Below, one piece after another: positions 11,932-25,787 of a stretch of DNA of 64,000 nt. Each line of letters starts with the position of its first letter. The first letter of the stretch is position 1. The position numbers and the translations under genes were made by a program. The notes under the pieces were generated by a model. It was not told the DNA's origin. It worked only from the letters and a program-made list of their open reading frames with translations, and did not search any database. The DNA comes from Rebecca billardiae RCC1528. Lineage: Eukaryota > Haptophyta. Where the stretch lies: positions 372,001 to 436,000 of the forward strand of contig OZ251234.1 in assembly GCA_965240325.2 (NCBI GenBank). The letters run 5' to 3'.

Positions 11932-12917
11932 CAAGCCCGCCGCCGCCGCCGAGCCCGCCGCCGAGCCCGCCGCCGAGCCCGCCGCCGCCGCCGCCGCCGC
12001 CGACGCCGCCGCCGAGCCCGCCGCCGAGCCCGCCGCCGCCGCCGCCGCCGCCGACCCCGCCGCCCAGCCCGCCGCCGCCGCCGCCGCCGACGCCGCCGCC
12101 GAGCCCGCCGCCGAGCCCGCCGCCGAGCCCGCCGCCGAGCCCGCCGCCGAGCCCGCCACCGCCAAGCCAGCCGCCGCCGCCGCCCACGCCTCCGCCGCCG
12201 TTCGCGCCACCCGACCCGAGCCCGCCGCCCGTGCCGCCGCCGAGCCCGCCGCCCGCGCCGCCGCCGACGCCGCCGCCGAGCCCGCCGCCGCCGTCGCCGC
12301 CGCCAAGCCCGCCGCCGAGCTCGCCGCCGGCGCCGCCGCCGAGCCCGCCGCCGAGCCCGCCGCCAAGCCCGCCGCCGAGCCCGCCGCCGTCGCCGCCGCC
12401 GAGCCCGCCGCCGCCGCCTCCGCCGTCGCCGCCGCCGAGCCCGCCGCCGCCGCCGCCGCCGAGCCCGCCGCCGAGCCCGCCGCCGAGCCCGCCGCCGCCG
12501 CCGCCGCCGAGCCCGCCGCCGAGCCCGCCGCCGAGCCCGCCGCCGAGCCCGCCGCCCTCTCCGCCGCCGCCGAGCCCGCCGCCGAGCCCGCCGCCATCGC
12601 CGCCGCCATCGCCGCCGCCGAGCCCGCCGCCGCCGTCCCCGCCGCCGTCGCCGCCGCCGAGCCCGCCGCCGTCGCCGCCGCCCTCGCCGCCGCCGCCGAG
12701 CCCGCCGCCGTCGCCGCCGCCGTCGCCGCCGCCGCCGAGCCCGCCGCCGAGCCCGCCGCCGTCGCCGCCTCCGGCTCCGCCGCCGAGCCCGCCGCCGCCG
12801 CCACCCGCGCCCCCTCCGCTCCCGCCGCCGCCGCCGTCGCCCTCGCCGCCGCCGCCGCCGCCGCCACCGAGCCCGCCGCCGTCGCCGCCGCCGCCGCGCC
12901 CGCCGCCGTCGCCGCCG

Positions 12918-12950
<33 letters not shown>

Positions 12951-13034
12951 CCGTCTTCGCCGCCGCCCTCGGCGCCGCCTCCGCCGTCTCCGCCGCCGCC
13001 ACCCAGCCCGCCGCCGCCGTCTCCGCCGCCGCCG

Positions 13035-13100
<66 letters not shown>

Positions 13101-14099
13101 CCGCCGAGCGTGCCTCCGCCGTCGCCGCCGCCGCCGCCGCCGCCGCTGCCGCCGCCGAGCCCGCCGTCGCCGCCGCCACCGCCGCCTTCGCCCTCGCCGC
13201 CGCCGCCCTCGTCGCCGCCCAGCCCCCCGACCCCGCCGCCGCCCAGCGCGCCGCCGCCGCCCTCGCCGCCCTCCTTGCCGCCGTCTGAGCCGCCCGCGCT
13301 GCCGCCCATCCCGGGCTGCGAGCCGCTCGCCCTCAAGCTGCTCGCGCTGAGCACCGCCTCGGGGCGCACGCTCGCCAACGAGGGCTTCGCCGCGGAGATC
13401 GCCGCGGTGTTCGGCGCGACTAACCCCGAGTTCGCCGAGCTCGCCGCCGAGCTCGCGGGCAACGGGCTCACGATCGGGTGCGCCGAGCTGCCGCTGTCGG
13501 TCACGTTCCACGCGACGAGCGGGCTCGCCCGGCTCGCGGGCGCGTACCTGCGGATCTCGTCCGACTGGTGGCTGAAGCGGCCGCGCGCCATCGAGCTGTA
13601 CGCGCAGCTGAGCGACGAGTCGTGGGCGCTCGAGAGCGCGTACACCTTCCCGGGCGACTCGGCCACCGCGTGCGGCGACGGCGTCGACACGTTTGGCCTG
13701 CAGCCGTGCACTCAGACGACGTACTCGTACCTCAACGCACAGCTGGGCAACGGCGACTACCCGGCGGGGCTCAACCGGACCGGCGAGTTCCGGCTGGACT
13801 TCGTGGACGGGTACTGCAACGGCAACCTCTTCAAGCTGCACGACGTGCGGCTGATCTCGTCGGGCTGCGGCTCGCCGCCGCCGCCGCCGCCGTCGCTCCC
13901 GCCGCCGAGCCCGCCGAGCCCGCCGCCGCCAAGCTCGCCGCCGCCGCCGTCGCCGTCGCCACCGCTGCCGCCGTCGCCCGCGCCGCCGCCGCCGCCGCCG
14001 CCGGACCCGCCCATCCCGCCGTTCCCGCCGCCGCAGTCGCCTCCGCCGCCGCTGCCGTCGCCGCCGTCGCCGCCGCCGTCGCCCGGGCCGCCGCCCGAG

Positions 14100-14130
<31 letters not shown>

Positions 14131-14328
14131 TGCCGCCGTCGCCGCCGCCGCCGCCGCCGCCGCCGCCGAGCGCGCCGCCGCCGAGCGCGCCGCCGCCGCC
14201 CAGCCCACCGCCGCCCAGCCCGCCCCCGCCGCCGCCGTCGCTGCCGCCGCCGCCGCCCTCGGCGCCGCCGCCAGCGCCTCCGCTGCCGCCGCCGCCCTCG
14301 CCGCCGCCGCAGGCGCCGCCGCCGCCCA

Positions 14329-14367
<39 letters not shown>

Positions 14368-14568
14368 GCCTGCCGCCGCCGAGCCTTCCGCCGGCACCGC
14401 CGCCGCCCACGCCGCCCACGCCGCCGTCGCCGCCGCCAGAGTCGCCCTTCCCGCCGCCGTTCCCCACGCCGCCGCCGCCCGTGCCGCCGCCACGCCCGCC
14501 GCCCGCGCCGCCGCCGGCGCCGCCTCCGAGCCCGCCGCCACCGCCGCCGCCGAGCCCACCGCCGCCCT

Positions 14569-14610
<42 letters not shown>

Positions 14611-14935
14611 GGCTCCCGCCGCCGCCGAGCCCGAGCCCAGTGCCGCCGCCGAGCCCGCCGCCGAGCCCGCCGCCACCCCCGCCGAGCCCGCCGCCGAGCC
14701 CGCCGCCGAGCCCGCCGCCGAGCCCGCCGCCGCCGCCGCCGCCGCCGACTCCTCCGCCAAGCCCGCCGCCCTCGCCGCCACCGCCGCCGCCGCCCCCTCC
14801 CACGCCACCACCCTCGCCACCGCCGCCGAGCCCGCCGCCACCGTCGCCGTCGCCGCCGCCGCCGCCTCCGCCACCGCCGCCGCCCACGCCGCCGTCGCCG
14901 CCGCCGCCACCGCTGCCCGCGCCGCCGCCGAGCCC

Positions 14936-14976
<41 letters not shown>

Positions 14977-15216
14977 CGTCACCACCCCCTCCGCCGCCAC
15001 CGACGCCGCCACCGAGCCCGCCGCCGCCGCCGCCTCCGACGCCGCCGCCAAGCCCGCCGCCTTCGCCGCCGCCGCTGCCGCCGCCGTCGCCGCCGCCGAG
15101 CCCGCCGCCGTCGCCTCCGCCGAGCCCGCCGCCGTCGCCGCCGCCGCGCCCGCCGCCGAGCCCGCCGCCGTCGCCGCCACCGAGCCCGCCGCCGCCGCCC
15201 AGTCCGCCGCCACCCT

Positions 15217-15247
<31 letters not shown>

Positions 15248-16131
15248 CAAGGCGCCGCCGCCGCCGCTCCCATCGCCGCCGCCCTCGGCGCCGCCAATGC
15301 CGCCGCCGAGCCCGCCGCCGGCGCCGCCGCCTTCGCCGCCGCCTTCGCCGCCGCCGCGCCCGCCACCGAGCCCGCCGCCGAGCCCGCCGCCGCCGCCGCC
15401 GCCGCCGCCACCCACGCCGCCACCGAGCCCGCCCCCACTGCCGCCGCCCTCGCCGCCGCCTTCCCCGCCGCCCTCGCCGCCGCCCTCGCCGCCGCCCTCG
15501 CCGCCGCCCAGGCCGCCGCCCTCGCCGCCGCCGAGCCCGCCGCCGCCGCCCTCGCCGCCGCCGCCCTCGCCCTCACCGCCGCCGCCGCCGCCACCGCCGC
15601 CGCCACCGCCACCGCCGAGCGCGCCGCCGCCTCCGCCGCCACCTTCGCCCCCACCGTCGCCACCGCCGCCGCCGCCGCCGACGCCGCCGCCGAGCCCGCC
15701 GCCGAGCCCGCCGCCGAGCCCGCCGCCGAGCCCGCCGCCGAGCCCGCCGCCGAGCCCGCCGCCGCCGCCGCCGCCCATGCCGCCGCCGTCGCCGCCGCCC
15801 CCACCGCCGCCATCGCCGCCGCCGAGCCCACCGCCGTCGCCGCCGCCGTCACCGCCGCCGTCACCGCCACCGCCACCCCCGCCGTCGCCGCCGCCGTCGC
15901 CGCCGCCGTCGCCGCCGCCCGCGCCGCCGCCGAGCCCGCCGCCGAGCCCGCCACCGAGCCCGCCGCCCGCGCCGCCGCCGAGCCCGCCGCCGAGCCCGCC
16001 TCCGAGCCCGCCGCCAGCGCCGCCACCGAGCCCGCCGCCCAGCCCGCCGCCGTCGCCGCCGCCGATCCCACCGCCCTCGCCGCCGCCGTCGCCGCCGCCG
16101 AGCCCACCGCCGCCGTCGCCGCCGCCCCCGT

Positions 16132-16164
<33 letters not shown>

Positions 16165-18189
16165 GCTTCCCGCCGCCGCCATCGCCGCCGCCGCCTCCCT
16201 CGCCGCCGCCGCCAAGCCCGCCGCCGAGCCCGCCACCGTTGCCGCCGCCGCCGCCGCCGCCGAGCCCGCCGCCGAGCCCGCCGCCGGTACCCCCGCCGAG
16301 CCCGCCGCCCTCGCCGCCGCCCTCGCCGCCGCCCTCGCCGCCGCCGTCGCCGCCGCCGCCGCCGCCGCCGTACGACGAGTGCGCGCCGCTCGTCGCGACG
16401 CCGACGTACGCGTTCGCCGGGGGCGCGGCCGACGGCGCGGGCGCCGACCTGACGAACAACGCGAAGATCAACCGGCTCTTCGACACGTCGCTCATGACGG
16501 CGGGCAGCACGTGGCCGTGCTCGCACCTGCCGCTCACGATCGAGTTCGACGTGTCGGGCGGGCACGGCGCGCGCGACACAATGTACCTGCGCGTGGTCGC
16601 CGAGGGCAACTCGAAGCGGCCGCAGGACATGGAGCTGTACGCGCAGCTCGACGACGCGAACGGCACGTACCGGCTCGAGGCAGCGTTCACCTTCCCCGCC
16701 GCGGACTCGAACTCGTGCGGCGACGGCAACGTGACGTTTGGCGGCGAGCCGTGCGAGACGGCCAACACGCGCTCGTTCGCCAACGTGCAGGTGCCCTCGT
16801 CCACGCCCGACGACGACGGCCTCGTCGGCGGCTCGGTCTCGGGCTCGGTCTCGGGCAGCGTCGAGAGCTACACGCTCAGCCCGAGCGGCGAGTTCGTCGA
16901 GAGCAGCGGCCACTACCGCCTGGTCGTGCGCAGCGCGTACTGCACGCAGCGCTTCTTCACGCTGTACGAGGTGCAGGCCATCTCGTCTGACTGCCAGAGC
17001 CCGCCGCCGCCGAGCCCGCCGCCGCCGAGCCCGCCGCCGCTCCCGCCGCCGAGCCCGCCGCCGAGCCCGCCGCCGTCGCCGCCGCCGAGCCCGCCGAGCC
17101 CGCCGCCGCCCTCGCCGCCGCCGCCAAGCCCGCCGCCGCCCTCGTCGCCGCCGCCGCCGCCGAGCCCGCCCTCGCCGCCGCCGGGCGAGTGGTGCGCGTA
17201 CGTGGTCGTCACGATCGTCAAGGACCCGTGGCCCGAGGAGACGCGCTGGGAGATCCGCAAGCTGAACGAGACGGGCGACGGCGCGCCCGCGGTCGTGCTC
17301 GAGCGCGAGAACCAGGAGTCTGGCGGCAACTGCCTGCTCGACGGCTCGTACGTGTTCGAGATCACCGACTCGTTTGGCGACGGCGTCCGGCTCGGCAGCT
17401 TCCAGGTGCACATCGGGCTGGACAAGGACGGGACGGGCGAGGGCGAGCTGCTGTGCGAGGGCTCCAACTTTGGGCGCATCAAGCAGTGCCCGTTCGTGCT
17501 GCGCACGCCGTCGCCCGAGCCGCCGCCGAGCCCGCCGCCGAGCCCGCCGCCGCCGAGCCCGCCGCCGAGCCCGCCGCCGAGCCCGCCGCCGCCGAGCCCG
17601 CCGCCGAGCCCGCCGCCGTCGCCGCCGCCGTCGCCGCCGCCGAGCCCGCCGCCCTCGCCGCCGCCCTCGCCGCCGCCGTTGCCGCCGCCGAGCCCGCCGC
17701 CCTCGCCACCGCCGTCGCCGCCGCCGTCGCCGCCGCCGAGCCCGCCGCCGTCGCCGCCACCGTCGCCGCCGCCGTCGCCGCCGCCCTCGCCGCCGCCGCC
17801 CTCGCCGCCGCCGCCCTCGCCGCCGCCGCCGTCGCCGCCGCCGCCCTCGCCGCCGCCGCCCTCGCCACTGCCGCCCTCTCCGCCGTCGGAGCCGCCGCCG
17901 CCGCCCTCGCCCACGTCCTACCCGATGTTCCTCGAGTTCGACTTCCCAGACAAGCTGCAGGTGGAGACGGCGTCGCTGCCGCACGTCGTGCAGCCGCCCG
18001 CCGATCTGCCCGAGTTCCCCTCGTTCGTCGGCTTCGACATGCAGGGCGTGCCGGCGTCGCTCGTGATCTCGGCCCTGCCGAAGATCACGCCGCAGATGCC
18101 CGAGCTGCCGCGCATGCTGCTCTCGATCCCGATGATGCTGCCCGAGCAGCCGTCGCCGCCGCCGTCGCCGCCGCCGTCGCCGCCGCCCT

Positions 18190-18255
<66 letters not shown>

Positions 18256-21200
18256 TGTGCCGCAACCGCTTCACGACGTCCTTCTGCTGGCGGCACCGCG
18301 CCAAGTGCTGGTGCCCGCTCATCCGCAACCTGTGCGAGCGCACGTGCCGCCGGTGCAACCCGACAGAGTGCAACGACGCGTACGGCTCGCACTTCTGCAG
18401 CTTCCGCACGTACAAGTGCCACAAGCCGTACATGGTGGAGGGGTGCAAGGCGACGTGCGGCTTCTGCGGCGGCACGCCGCCCGCGTCGCCGCCGCCGTGG
18501 TCTTGCTTCGACGAGCGCTCCGCCGCCTTCTGCGACGACGCGCTCTCCAAGGGGCGGTGCGCGACGTCCGAGCTCGTGCGCACGCGCTTCTGCAAGTCGA
18601 CGTGCGGTGCGTGCACGCCCGTCGGCGCGTACGCCGTGTGCGAGTCGCACGGCGACCCGCACTTCACGACGTGGACGGGCGTGCGGTACGACTGGCAGGG
18701 CCTCGGGCCGTACACGCTCGCGGACGTGCCCCTCGCCAACCTGCACATGCAGGCGTACCAGTGCCGCTGGGGGTACGGCGCGTCCTCGAACGCGGCGCTC
18801 GCGTTCACGCTCGGGGACCACCTGTACGAGCTGTACGGCCCCTCGCTCTTCATCGACGGCAAGGGCTCCGGCATCAACGGCGGCGGCCGCCGCGCGCTCG
18901 GCGACGGCTCGACCGTCACGGTCGACGACAAGACGGTCGCCGTCGAGTTCGACGAGGTGTCGATCTCGATCGCGCGGCGCGACGGCTCGCTGGTCGCGGC
19001 GGTGGGCCACTGGCACGACGCGACGATCCGGATGCCCACGCCGCGCACGCGCGGCGCGTCCGGCCTGTGCACGAGCCAGCAGTCCGGCGCGGCCGAGCTG
19101 TCCGCCTCTGAGCTGCTCTTCACGCGCCAGGGGCGGCTCAGCACGATCGTCGAGAACTGCCTGCGCACGCCCGCCGGCGGCGAGGGCCCGGGCGGCGAGT
19201 GCAACAACCCGGGCAAGGACTGCTGCTTCCGGCCGATCGGCGAGGTGGAGGCGCTCTGCGCCAACGTGATCTGCGACCCGGTGAACCACGAGCGCTGCAT
19301 GTACGACTGCTGCCTGGCGGGCGTGGACGAGTGCGCCGCCGGGTACCTCGACTACATCCCGTGCCCGCCGCCGCCGTCGCCGCCGCCGCCGTACTTTCCG
19401 AGCCCGCCGCCGAGCCCGCCGCCGCCGAGCCCGCCGCCGAGCCCGCCGCCGAGCCCGCCGCCGCCGAGCCCGCCGCCGAGCCCGCCGCCGCCGAGCCCGC
19501 CGCCGTCGCCGCCGCCGAGCCCGCCGCCGCCGAGCCCGCCGCCGAGCCCGCCACCGAGCCCTCCGCCGCCGAGCCCGCCGCCGAGCCCGCCGCCGTCGCC
19601 GCCGCCGTCGCCGCCGCCGTCGCCGCCGCCGAGCCCGCCGCCGAGCCCGCCGCCGTCGCCGCCGCCGTCGCCGCCGCCCAGCCCGCCGCCACCGAGCCCG
19701 CCGCCGAGCCCGCCGCCCTCGCCTCCGCCCTCGCCGCCGCCCTCGCCGCCGCCGAGCCCGCCACCCTCGCCGCCGCCGCCGAGCCCGCCGCCGAGCCCAC
19801 CGCCGAGCCCGCCGCCGAGCCCGCCGCCGAGCCCGCCGCCCTCGCCGCCGCCGAGCCCCCCGCCCTCGCCGCCGCCCTCGCCGCCGCCCTCGCCGCCGCC
19901 GCCCTCGCCGCCGCCCTCGCCGCCGCCCTCGCCGCCGCCCTCGCCGCCGCCGAGCCCTCCGCCGTCGCCGCCGCCCTCGCCGCCGCCCTCGCCGCCGCCG
20001 AGCCCTCCGCCGTCGCCGCCGCCGTCGCCGCCGCCGTCGCCGCCGCCATCGCCACCACCGAGCCCGCCGCCGTCCCCGCCGCCGCCCTCGCCGCCGCCGT
20101 CGCCGCCGCCGAGCCCGCCGCCTGCGCCGCCGCCAAGCCCGCCACCGAGTCCGCCGCCGCCCTCGCCGCCGCCCTCGCCGCCGCCGTCCCCGCCGCCGAG
20201 CCCGCCGCCTGCGCCGCCGCCCTCGCCGCCGCCCTCGCCGCCGCCGAGCCCGCCGCCGTCTCCGCCGCCGAGCCCGCCGCCGCCGAGCCCGCCGCCATCG
20301 CCCCCGCCGAGCCCGCCGCCGTCGCCGCCGCCGTCGCCGCCGCCGGCGCCGCCACCGTCCCCGCCGCCGAGCCCGCCGCCGAGCCCGCCGCCGAGCCCGC
20401 CGCCTGCGCCGCCGCCGAGTCCGCCGCCCAGCCCACCACCGAGCCCGCCGCCGAGCCCGCCGCCGCCGAGCCCGCCGCCGAGCCCGCCGCCCTTGCCGCC
20501 TCCGTCCCCGCCGCCGTCGCCGCCGCCGAGCCCGCCGCCCTTGCCGCCGCCGAGCCCGCCGCCGAGCCCGCCGCCGTCGCCGCCCCCGCCGTCGCCTCCG
20601 CCGAGCCCGCCGCCGAGCCCGCCGCCGCCGAGCCCGCCGCCGTCGCCGCCGCCGAGCCCGCCGCCGAGCCCGCCGCCGCCATCGCCGCCGCCCTCGCCGC
20701 CGCCGAGCCCTCCGCCTGCGCCGCCGCCGAGCCCGCCGCCGAGTCCGCCGCCGAGCCCGCCGCCTGCGCCGCCACCGAGCCCGCCGCCGAGCCCGCCGCC
20801 TGCGCCACCGCCTGCGCCGCCGCCGAGCCCGCCGCCGAGCCCGCCGCCTGCGCCGCCGCCCGCGCCGCCGCCGAGCCCGCCGCCGAGCCCGCCGCCGAGC
20901 CCGCCGCCTGCGCCGCCGCCGAGTCCGCCGCCCAGCCCACCACCGAGCCCGCCGCCGAGCCCGCCGCCGCCGAGCCCGCCGCCGAGCCCGCCGCCCTTGC
21001 CGCCTCCGTCCCCGCCGCCGTCGCCGCCGCCGAGCCCGCCGCCCTTGCCGCCTCCGTCCCCGCCGCCGTCGCCGCCGCCGAGCCCGCCGCCCTTGCCGCC
21101 TCCGTCGCCGCCGCCGTCGCCGCCGCCGCCCTCGCCGCCGCCGCCCTCGCCGCCGCCGCCCTCGCCGCCGCCGCCCTCGCCACCGCCGCCCTCGCCGCCG

Positions 21201-24200
21201 CCGCCCATCCCTCCGCCCGCGCCGCCGAGCCCGCCAAGCCCGCCGTCGGCGCCGCCGCCGCCCAGGCCGCCGCCGCCGCCGCACTGCGACGGCAGCGAGC
21301 AGCTCACCGAGGGCCTGATCGCCTCGTTCAACCTGCAGAGCGGCGCGCCCGGCTTCAAGGTCGCCGGCAGCGACACGGAGTCGGCCGCCTCGTTCGCCTA
21401 CTTTGTGACCCACGCCGCGCCGGCGTCGGGCAAGGTCGAGGGCACCGTGCAGGGCTTCTCGTACCTGCGCTCGCGCCGGAGCTATGCGACGACCGTCGCG
21501 CCCGCCGCGGAGGTGGTGCCCGTGCTGCGCACCTCGACGGTGTACGCGGACCGCAGCAGCGTGCGCGTCGCGTACCAGGTGCGCGACGCGCAGGGCCGCA
21601 CGTCCGTCGACTCGAGCAACCTGAACGCTCGGCTCTGGCTGCGCAAGGTGGGCTCGACGCAATCGAGCTACACGAGCTGCGGCGGCGCGAGCGGCGCCGG
21701 CAGCATCGGCGAGTGCACCGTCAGCCTCGACGCGTCGTGGTTCGGCGGGGCGGACGCCGAGGCGACGGTGGACGTCGCGATCCGCTACGGCTCGCTCACG
21801 GTCGCGATGCGCTCGGCGGGCACGCTCACGCTGCGCGGCTCGCCCGCGCACGGCGAGCTCAGCTCGGCGGGCATGCTCGCGACGCTCGAGAGCGCGCCGG
21901 TCTTCCCGGGCGACTCGTTCGACGTGGTGCTCAGCGCGCACACCGGCGGCTTCGCGCTCAAGGCGTGGGAGATCGCGCTGAGCTACGACAGCGCCTCGCT
22001 CAGCTACGAGGGCGCGACCGGCTCGGGGCTGTACGACGCAAACCCGCAGGGCTCGGACGGCGAGCTCACCGTGAACGTGCCGGGCACGGACACGGCGGAC
22101 GCGCTCGTCACCGGCGGCGCGGTGCACCTGCTCACGCTCACCTTCGGCGTGCGCGCCGGCGTCACCGCCGGCGCGACGCTGAGCGACGTGCTCTCGTTCA
22201 CCGCCGTCGCGATGATCAACGCGGGCAACGTCCAGTTCCTCTCGAACGCGGCCGGCCAGGTGGCCGACCACCGGGACGGGCTGCACGCGTCGGGCGAGGT
22301 CGTCGTCGACGCGGTGCGCGTGGTGGGCGCGCACGCGTACACGGACATCGTCGAGGTGGTGAACACCGCGCCGCTCACGGGCTCCGCGCTCAGCGCGCAG
22401 CTCACCGTGCTCGAGCACTACTCGCGCGCCGCGACCGGCTCGAGCGTGCAGACGAGCGCGTACACGTGCGGCGTCGCGGACGCCAACGCGACGGCCGTGC
22501 TCGAGGTAAACGCCGCGACGTGCGAGCTCACGCTCGGCCCGGAGCACACGGCGGGTGCCGCGCGCGTGAGCATCACCGCCGCCTCCGCCGCCGACCCGGC
22601 CATCAACGCCACCACGCCGATGCGCGTGTGGTACCCGCTGAGCACGTCGCTCGGCGTGTCCGACGCGCGGCTGCAGCAGGTCGAGCTGCTGCAGGCCGCG
22701 GGCGCGTGCGGCTCGCCCGGCTTCCAGAGCGCCGACCTGCTGCTCACCGCCACGTTCGGCGGCGCCGGGCTGGAGACGAGCGCGCCGCTCGACGTGTCCG
22801 CGCTCGCCGCGTTCGAGACGAGCGACTCCTCCGTCGTCCAGGTCGACGGCTCCGTCGTGACGGGCAAGACGGTGGGCAGCGCGACGATCGGCGTCGGCAA
22901 CGGCGCCGCCGTCGCCGACACGGTCGACGTGCTGGTCGACGCGCAGCTGGTGAACGTGACGATCAGCGCGGTGGTCGCGTCGTCGATCTCGTTCACCTCG
23001 TCGCCGCCCTCCACGATCCCCGTCGCGAGCGCCGCGGCGGCAAGCTTCGACGTCGCCGCCTCGGCCGTGCAGGAGCTGAAGCTCGAGGGCGACCGCGCGG
23101 GCGTGTACGCCTGGGGCGCGTTTGGCGACGGCACGGTGCGCGCGATCAAGCCGTCGGAGATGCTCGTGCTCTCGCGCTCGGACGGGATCGAGCTGATCGA
23201 GGGCGACGCCTCGACGCCGTGGAAGATCGAGGTCGCGACCGGCGCCTTCGCCGAGTGCGGCCTGCTCGTGCAGGCCGAGTGGTACGTGTGCGACACCGTG
23301 GTCGCCAACGGGTACGCGACCGTGTTCCTCGACCTGCCCAAGGCGGGCGCGCTGCTCGTCTCGGCGGACGAGGAGCGCGTGACGACGCCGGACGACCCGG
23401 TGGCGCAGTACCCCGTGTCGGTGGCGACGTCGAGCGAGGTCGTCGTCAAGGTCGAGTTCGAGACGGGCGCCGTCGTCGACTTCTCCGACGACCCGCGCGT
23501 GACGGTGCGCGTCGCCGCGTCCTCGCAGGCGTGCGCGTTCATGTCGAGCTCGACCAAGTTCAGCATGCGCACCAACTCGACGTGCTCCGAGGTGGAGGTG
23601 CACGTGCAGCTCTCGGCGTACGCGCTGGGCGCGACGCTCTTCGTGCCCGTCGTCTACCTCGAGCGCCTGTACGTCACCGCCTCGCCGTACCCGGCGTACT
23701 CGGGCTCGACGGGCGTCGTGAAGAGCACGCTGCACAAGATCGACTGCACCGACCACTTCCAGCACGCGAGCGCGGTCGCGATCGCGCGGCTGACCGACGG
23801 CGACGAGGTGCCCGTGACGGTCGCCGCGGCGTTCGGCTCGACGAACAGCTCGGTCGTGCGCGTCGAGGGCACGCGGCTGCGCGGCGAGAACGCGGGCAGC
23901 GCGGTGATCACGAGCGTGTGGGCGGCGACGCGCTCCGAGCCGTACCCGATGCTCGTCTCGATGGTGCCGGTCGTCGTGAGCGGCCTGCAGCTTCGCTTCA
24001 ACGGGCTGGCGCAGAACACGCTGGTCGGGCCGGTGGGCACGGAGCGGAGCAGCCGCGTGCGCGTCGACTTCGACGACGGCACCGTCTTCACCAACTTCTT
24101 CTCGCAGGTCGACTGGATCCCGACCTCGGAGCTGCTGCTCTTCTCGAGCGGCGCGACGAGCGCCGTCACCGTCTCGGCCGAGGGCGTGATGCGCCTGCTC

Positions 24201-25676
24201 GGCAACCACCCCGAGCTGGTGGTGATGACGGTGACGTCGGCGTGCGACGCGGCGACGCTGGACACGAACAGCCTCGCGGCCAACCTCGCCGCCGAGGACG
24301 GCGACGTCGACCTCGGCAGCCGGTACGGCCTGCAGTTCGAGCAGGACGGCGACACGCTCAAGGTGGAGGTGCGCGTGCACGCGGACGGCCAGCTCAAGAA
24401 CTTCCAGATCAACCTCGAGATCGACCCGTCGGTGTTCGTCGCGAGCGCGTGCGACCAGGGCGCCGACTGGAGCGGGCTGTGGTCGTGCACGCGCAACGAC
24501 CCGGTCGACGTCGTCACCATCGTGGGCAACAACGCCGACTCGACCAAGTCGGGCGACAACCTCGAGGTGGCGGTCGTCTACTTCACGGTGCAGTCGTCCG
24601 CGCAGTCGACGATCGGCGGCTCGATCCTCGAGCTGATCCAGTACGTGGGCGGCGTGGAGCAGCGCACGGTGGGCGGCACCGTCTTCGCGGGCGAGGGCGT
24701 CGCCGCCGTGAGCACGAGCCGCCGCCGCCGCCTCGCGGCCGTGCAGCGCCAGTCGGCGCAGCGGCTCGCCGCCGCGCGCGCCGCGCAGCCGCCGCGCCGC
24801 CGGCTGCAGTCGTCGATCACGACCGCGGACATCCAGTACCTCGTGTACGAGGAGTGGAACCTGGACGGCGACTGCGCGTCCAAGTGCGCCGTGCTGGGCG
24901 ACCTCAACGGCGACTGCTCCTTCTCGTCGTACGACGTCTTCGCCGGCTCGATCGTGCTCAGCGGCATCTCGCTCGGCGCGGTCACGTTCAGCGACCTGTG
25001 CCCGGCCATCCAGAGCCGGCTCGACCCCAACCTCGACTCTGCGTTCGGCCTCGCCGACATCCGGTACCTGCTGCTCACGGTCGGGCGCAAGCTGCACTTC
25101 GTGGTGGACGTGAGCGCGGACGCGTCCGACATGATCGCGGGCACGACGGGCGACCTCGTCTTCGCCGTCGCGCTGCGCAACTACGCGGGCGCGCCCGTGT
25201 CGACGCAGGCGGGCGTGCGCGCCGAGATCGCCTACCCCAAGAAGGACGGCGAGCCTGTGTACGCGCTGGGCGCGGGCGACGGGCGCACGCCGGCGAACAA
25301 CTGGCTGGCCGAGCTCGCGCTCTTCAACGCGTCGGCCGGCGTGTACGCGGTGCACGTGCACGCCGCGCCGTACTGGGTGTCCAGCCGCACGTTCGGCATC
25401 GCGTTCATGCTCGAGACGGTCGACGGCTCGGGCGGCACGGAGAGCGAGCGCAACCTCGCCTTCTTCGGCAGCAGCGCGTCGCCGTACGCGGAGCAGGGCT
25501 CGTCGTTCTCGCCGTTCACCACGGTGACGGTGGGCGGGCCGACGAACATCGCGCTGCCGCCGAGCCCGCCGCCGCCCACGCCGCCTCTGTCGCCGCCGCC
25601 GCCCTCCACGCCGCCGCCGCCGCCTCAGTCGCCGCCGCCCTCGCCGCCGCCGCCGCCGTCGCAGCCGCCGCCGCTC

Positions 25677-25709
<33 letters not shown>

Positions 25710-25755
25710 AGCCCGTCGCCGCCGTCGCCACCCAGCCCGCCGCCGCCGCCGCCCT

Positions 25756-25787
<32 letters not shown>

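Noticed and set aside
6365-13288. 2,307-codon + strand frame out of phase with the giant gene (also 19199-25852)
   Set aside because: Low-complexity Ala/Arg/Pro translation produced by the shifted reading of CCG repeats; no conserved domains, and it overlaps clear domains in the main frame.
18258-18614. ShK domains as a toxin gene
   Set aside because: The domains are embedded in a structural multidomain protein. The ShK fold is widespread in non-toxic secreted proteins, and nothing else indicates toxicity.
19365-21281. Regular short repeats that might be read as a CRISPR array
   Set aside because: The units are 12- and 15-base in-frame codon repeats with no unique spacers, and they encode SPPP/SPPPP.
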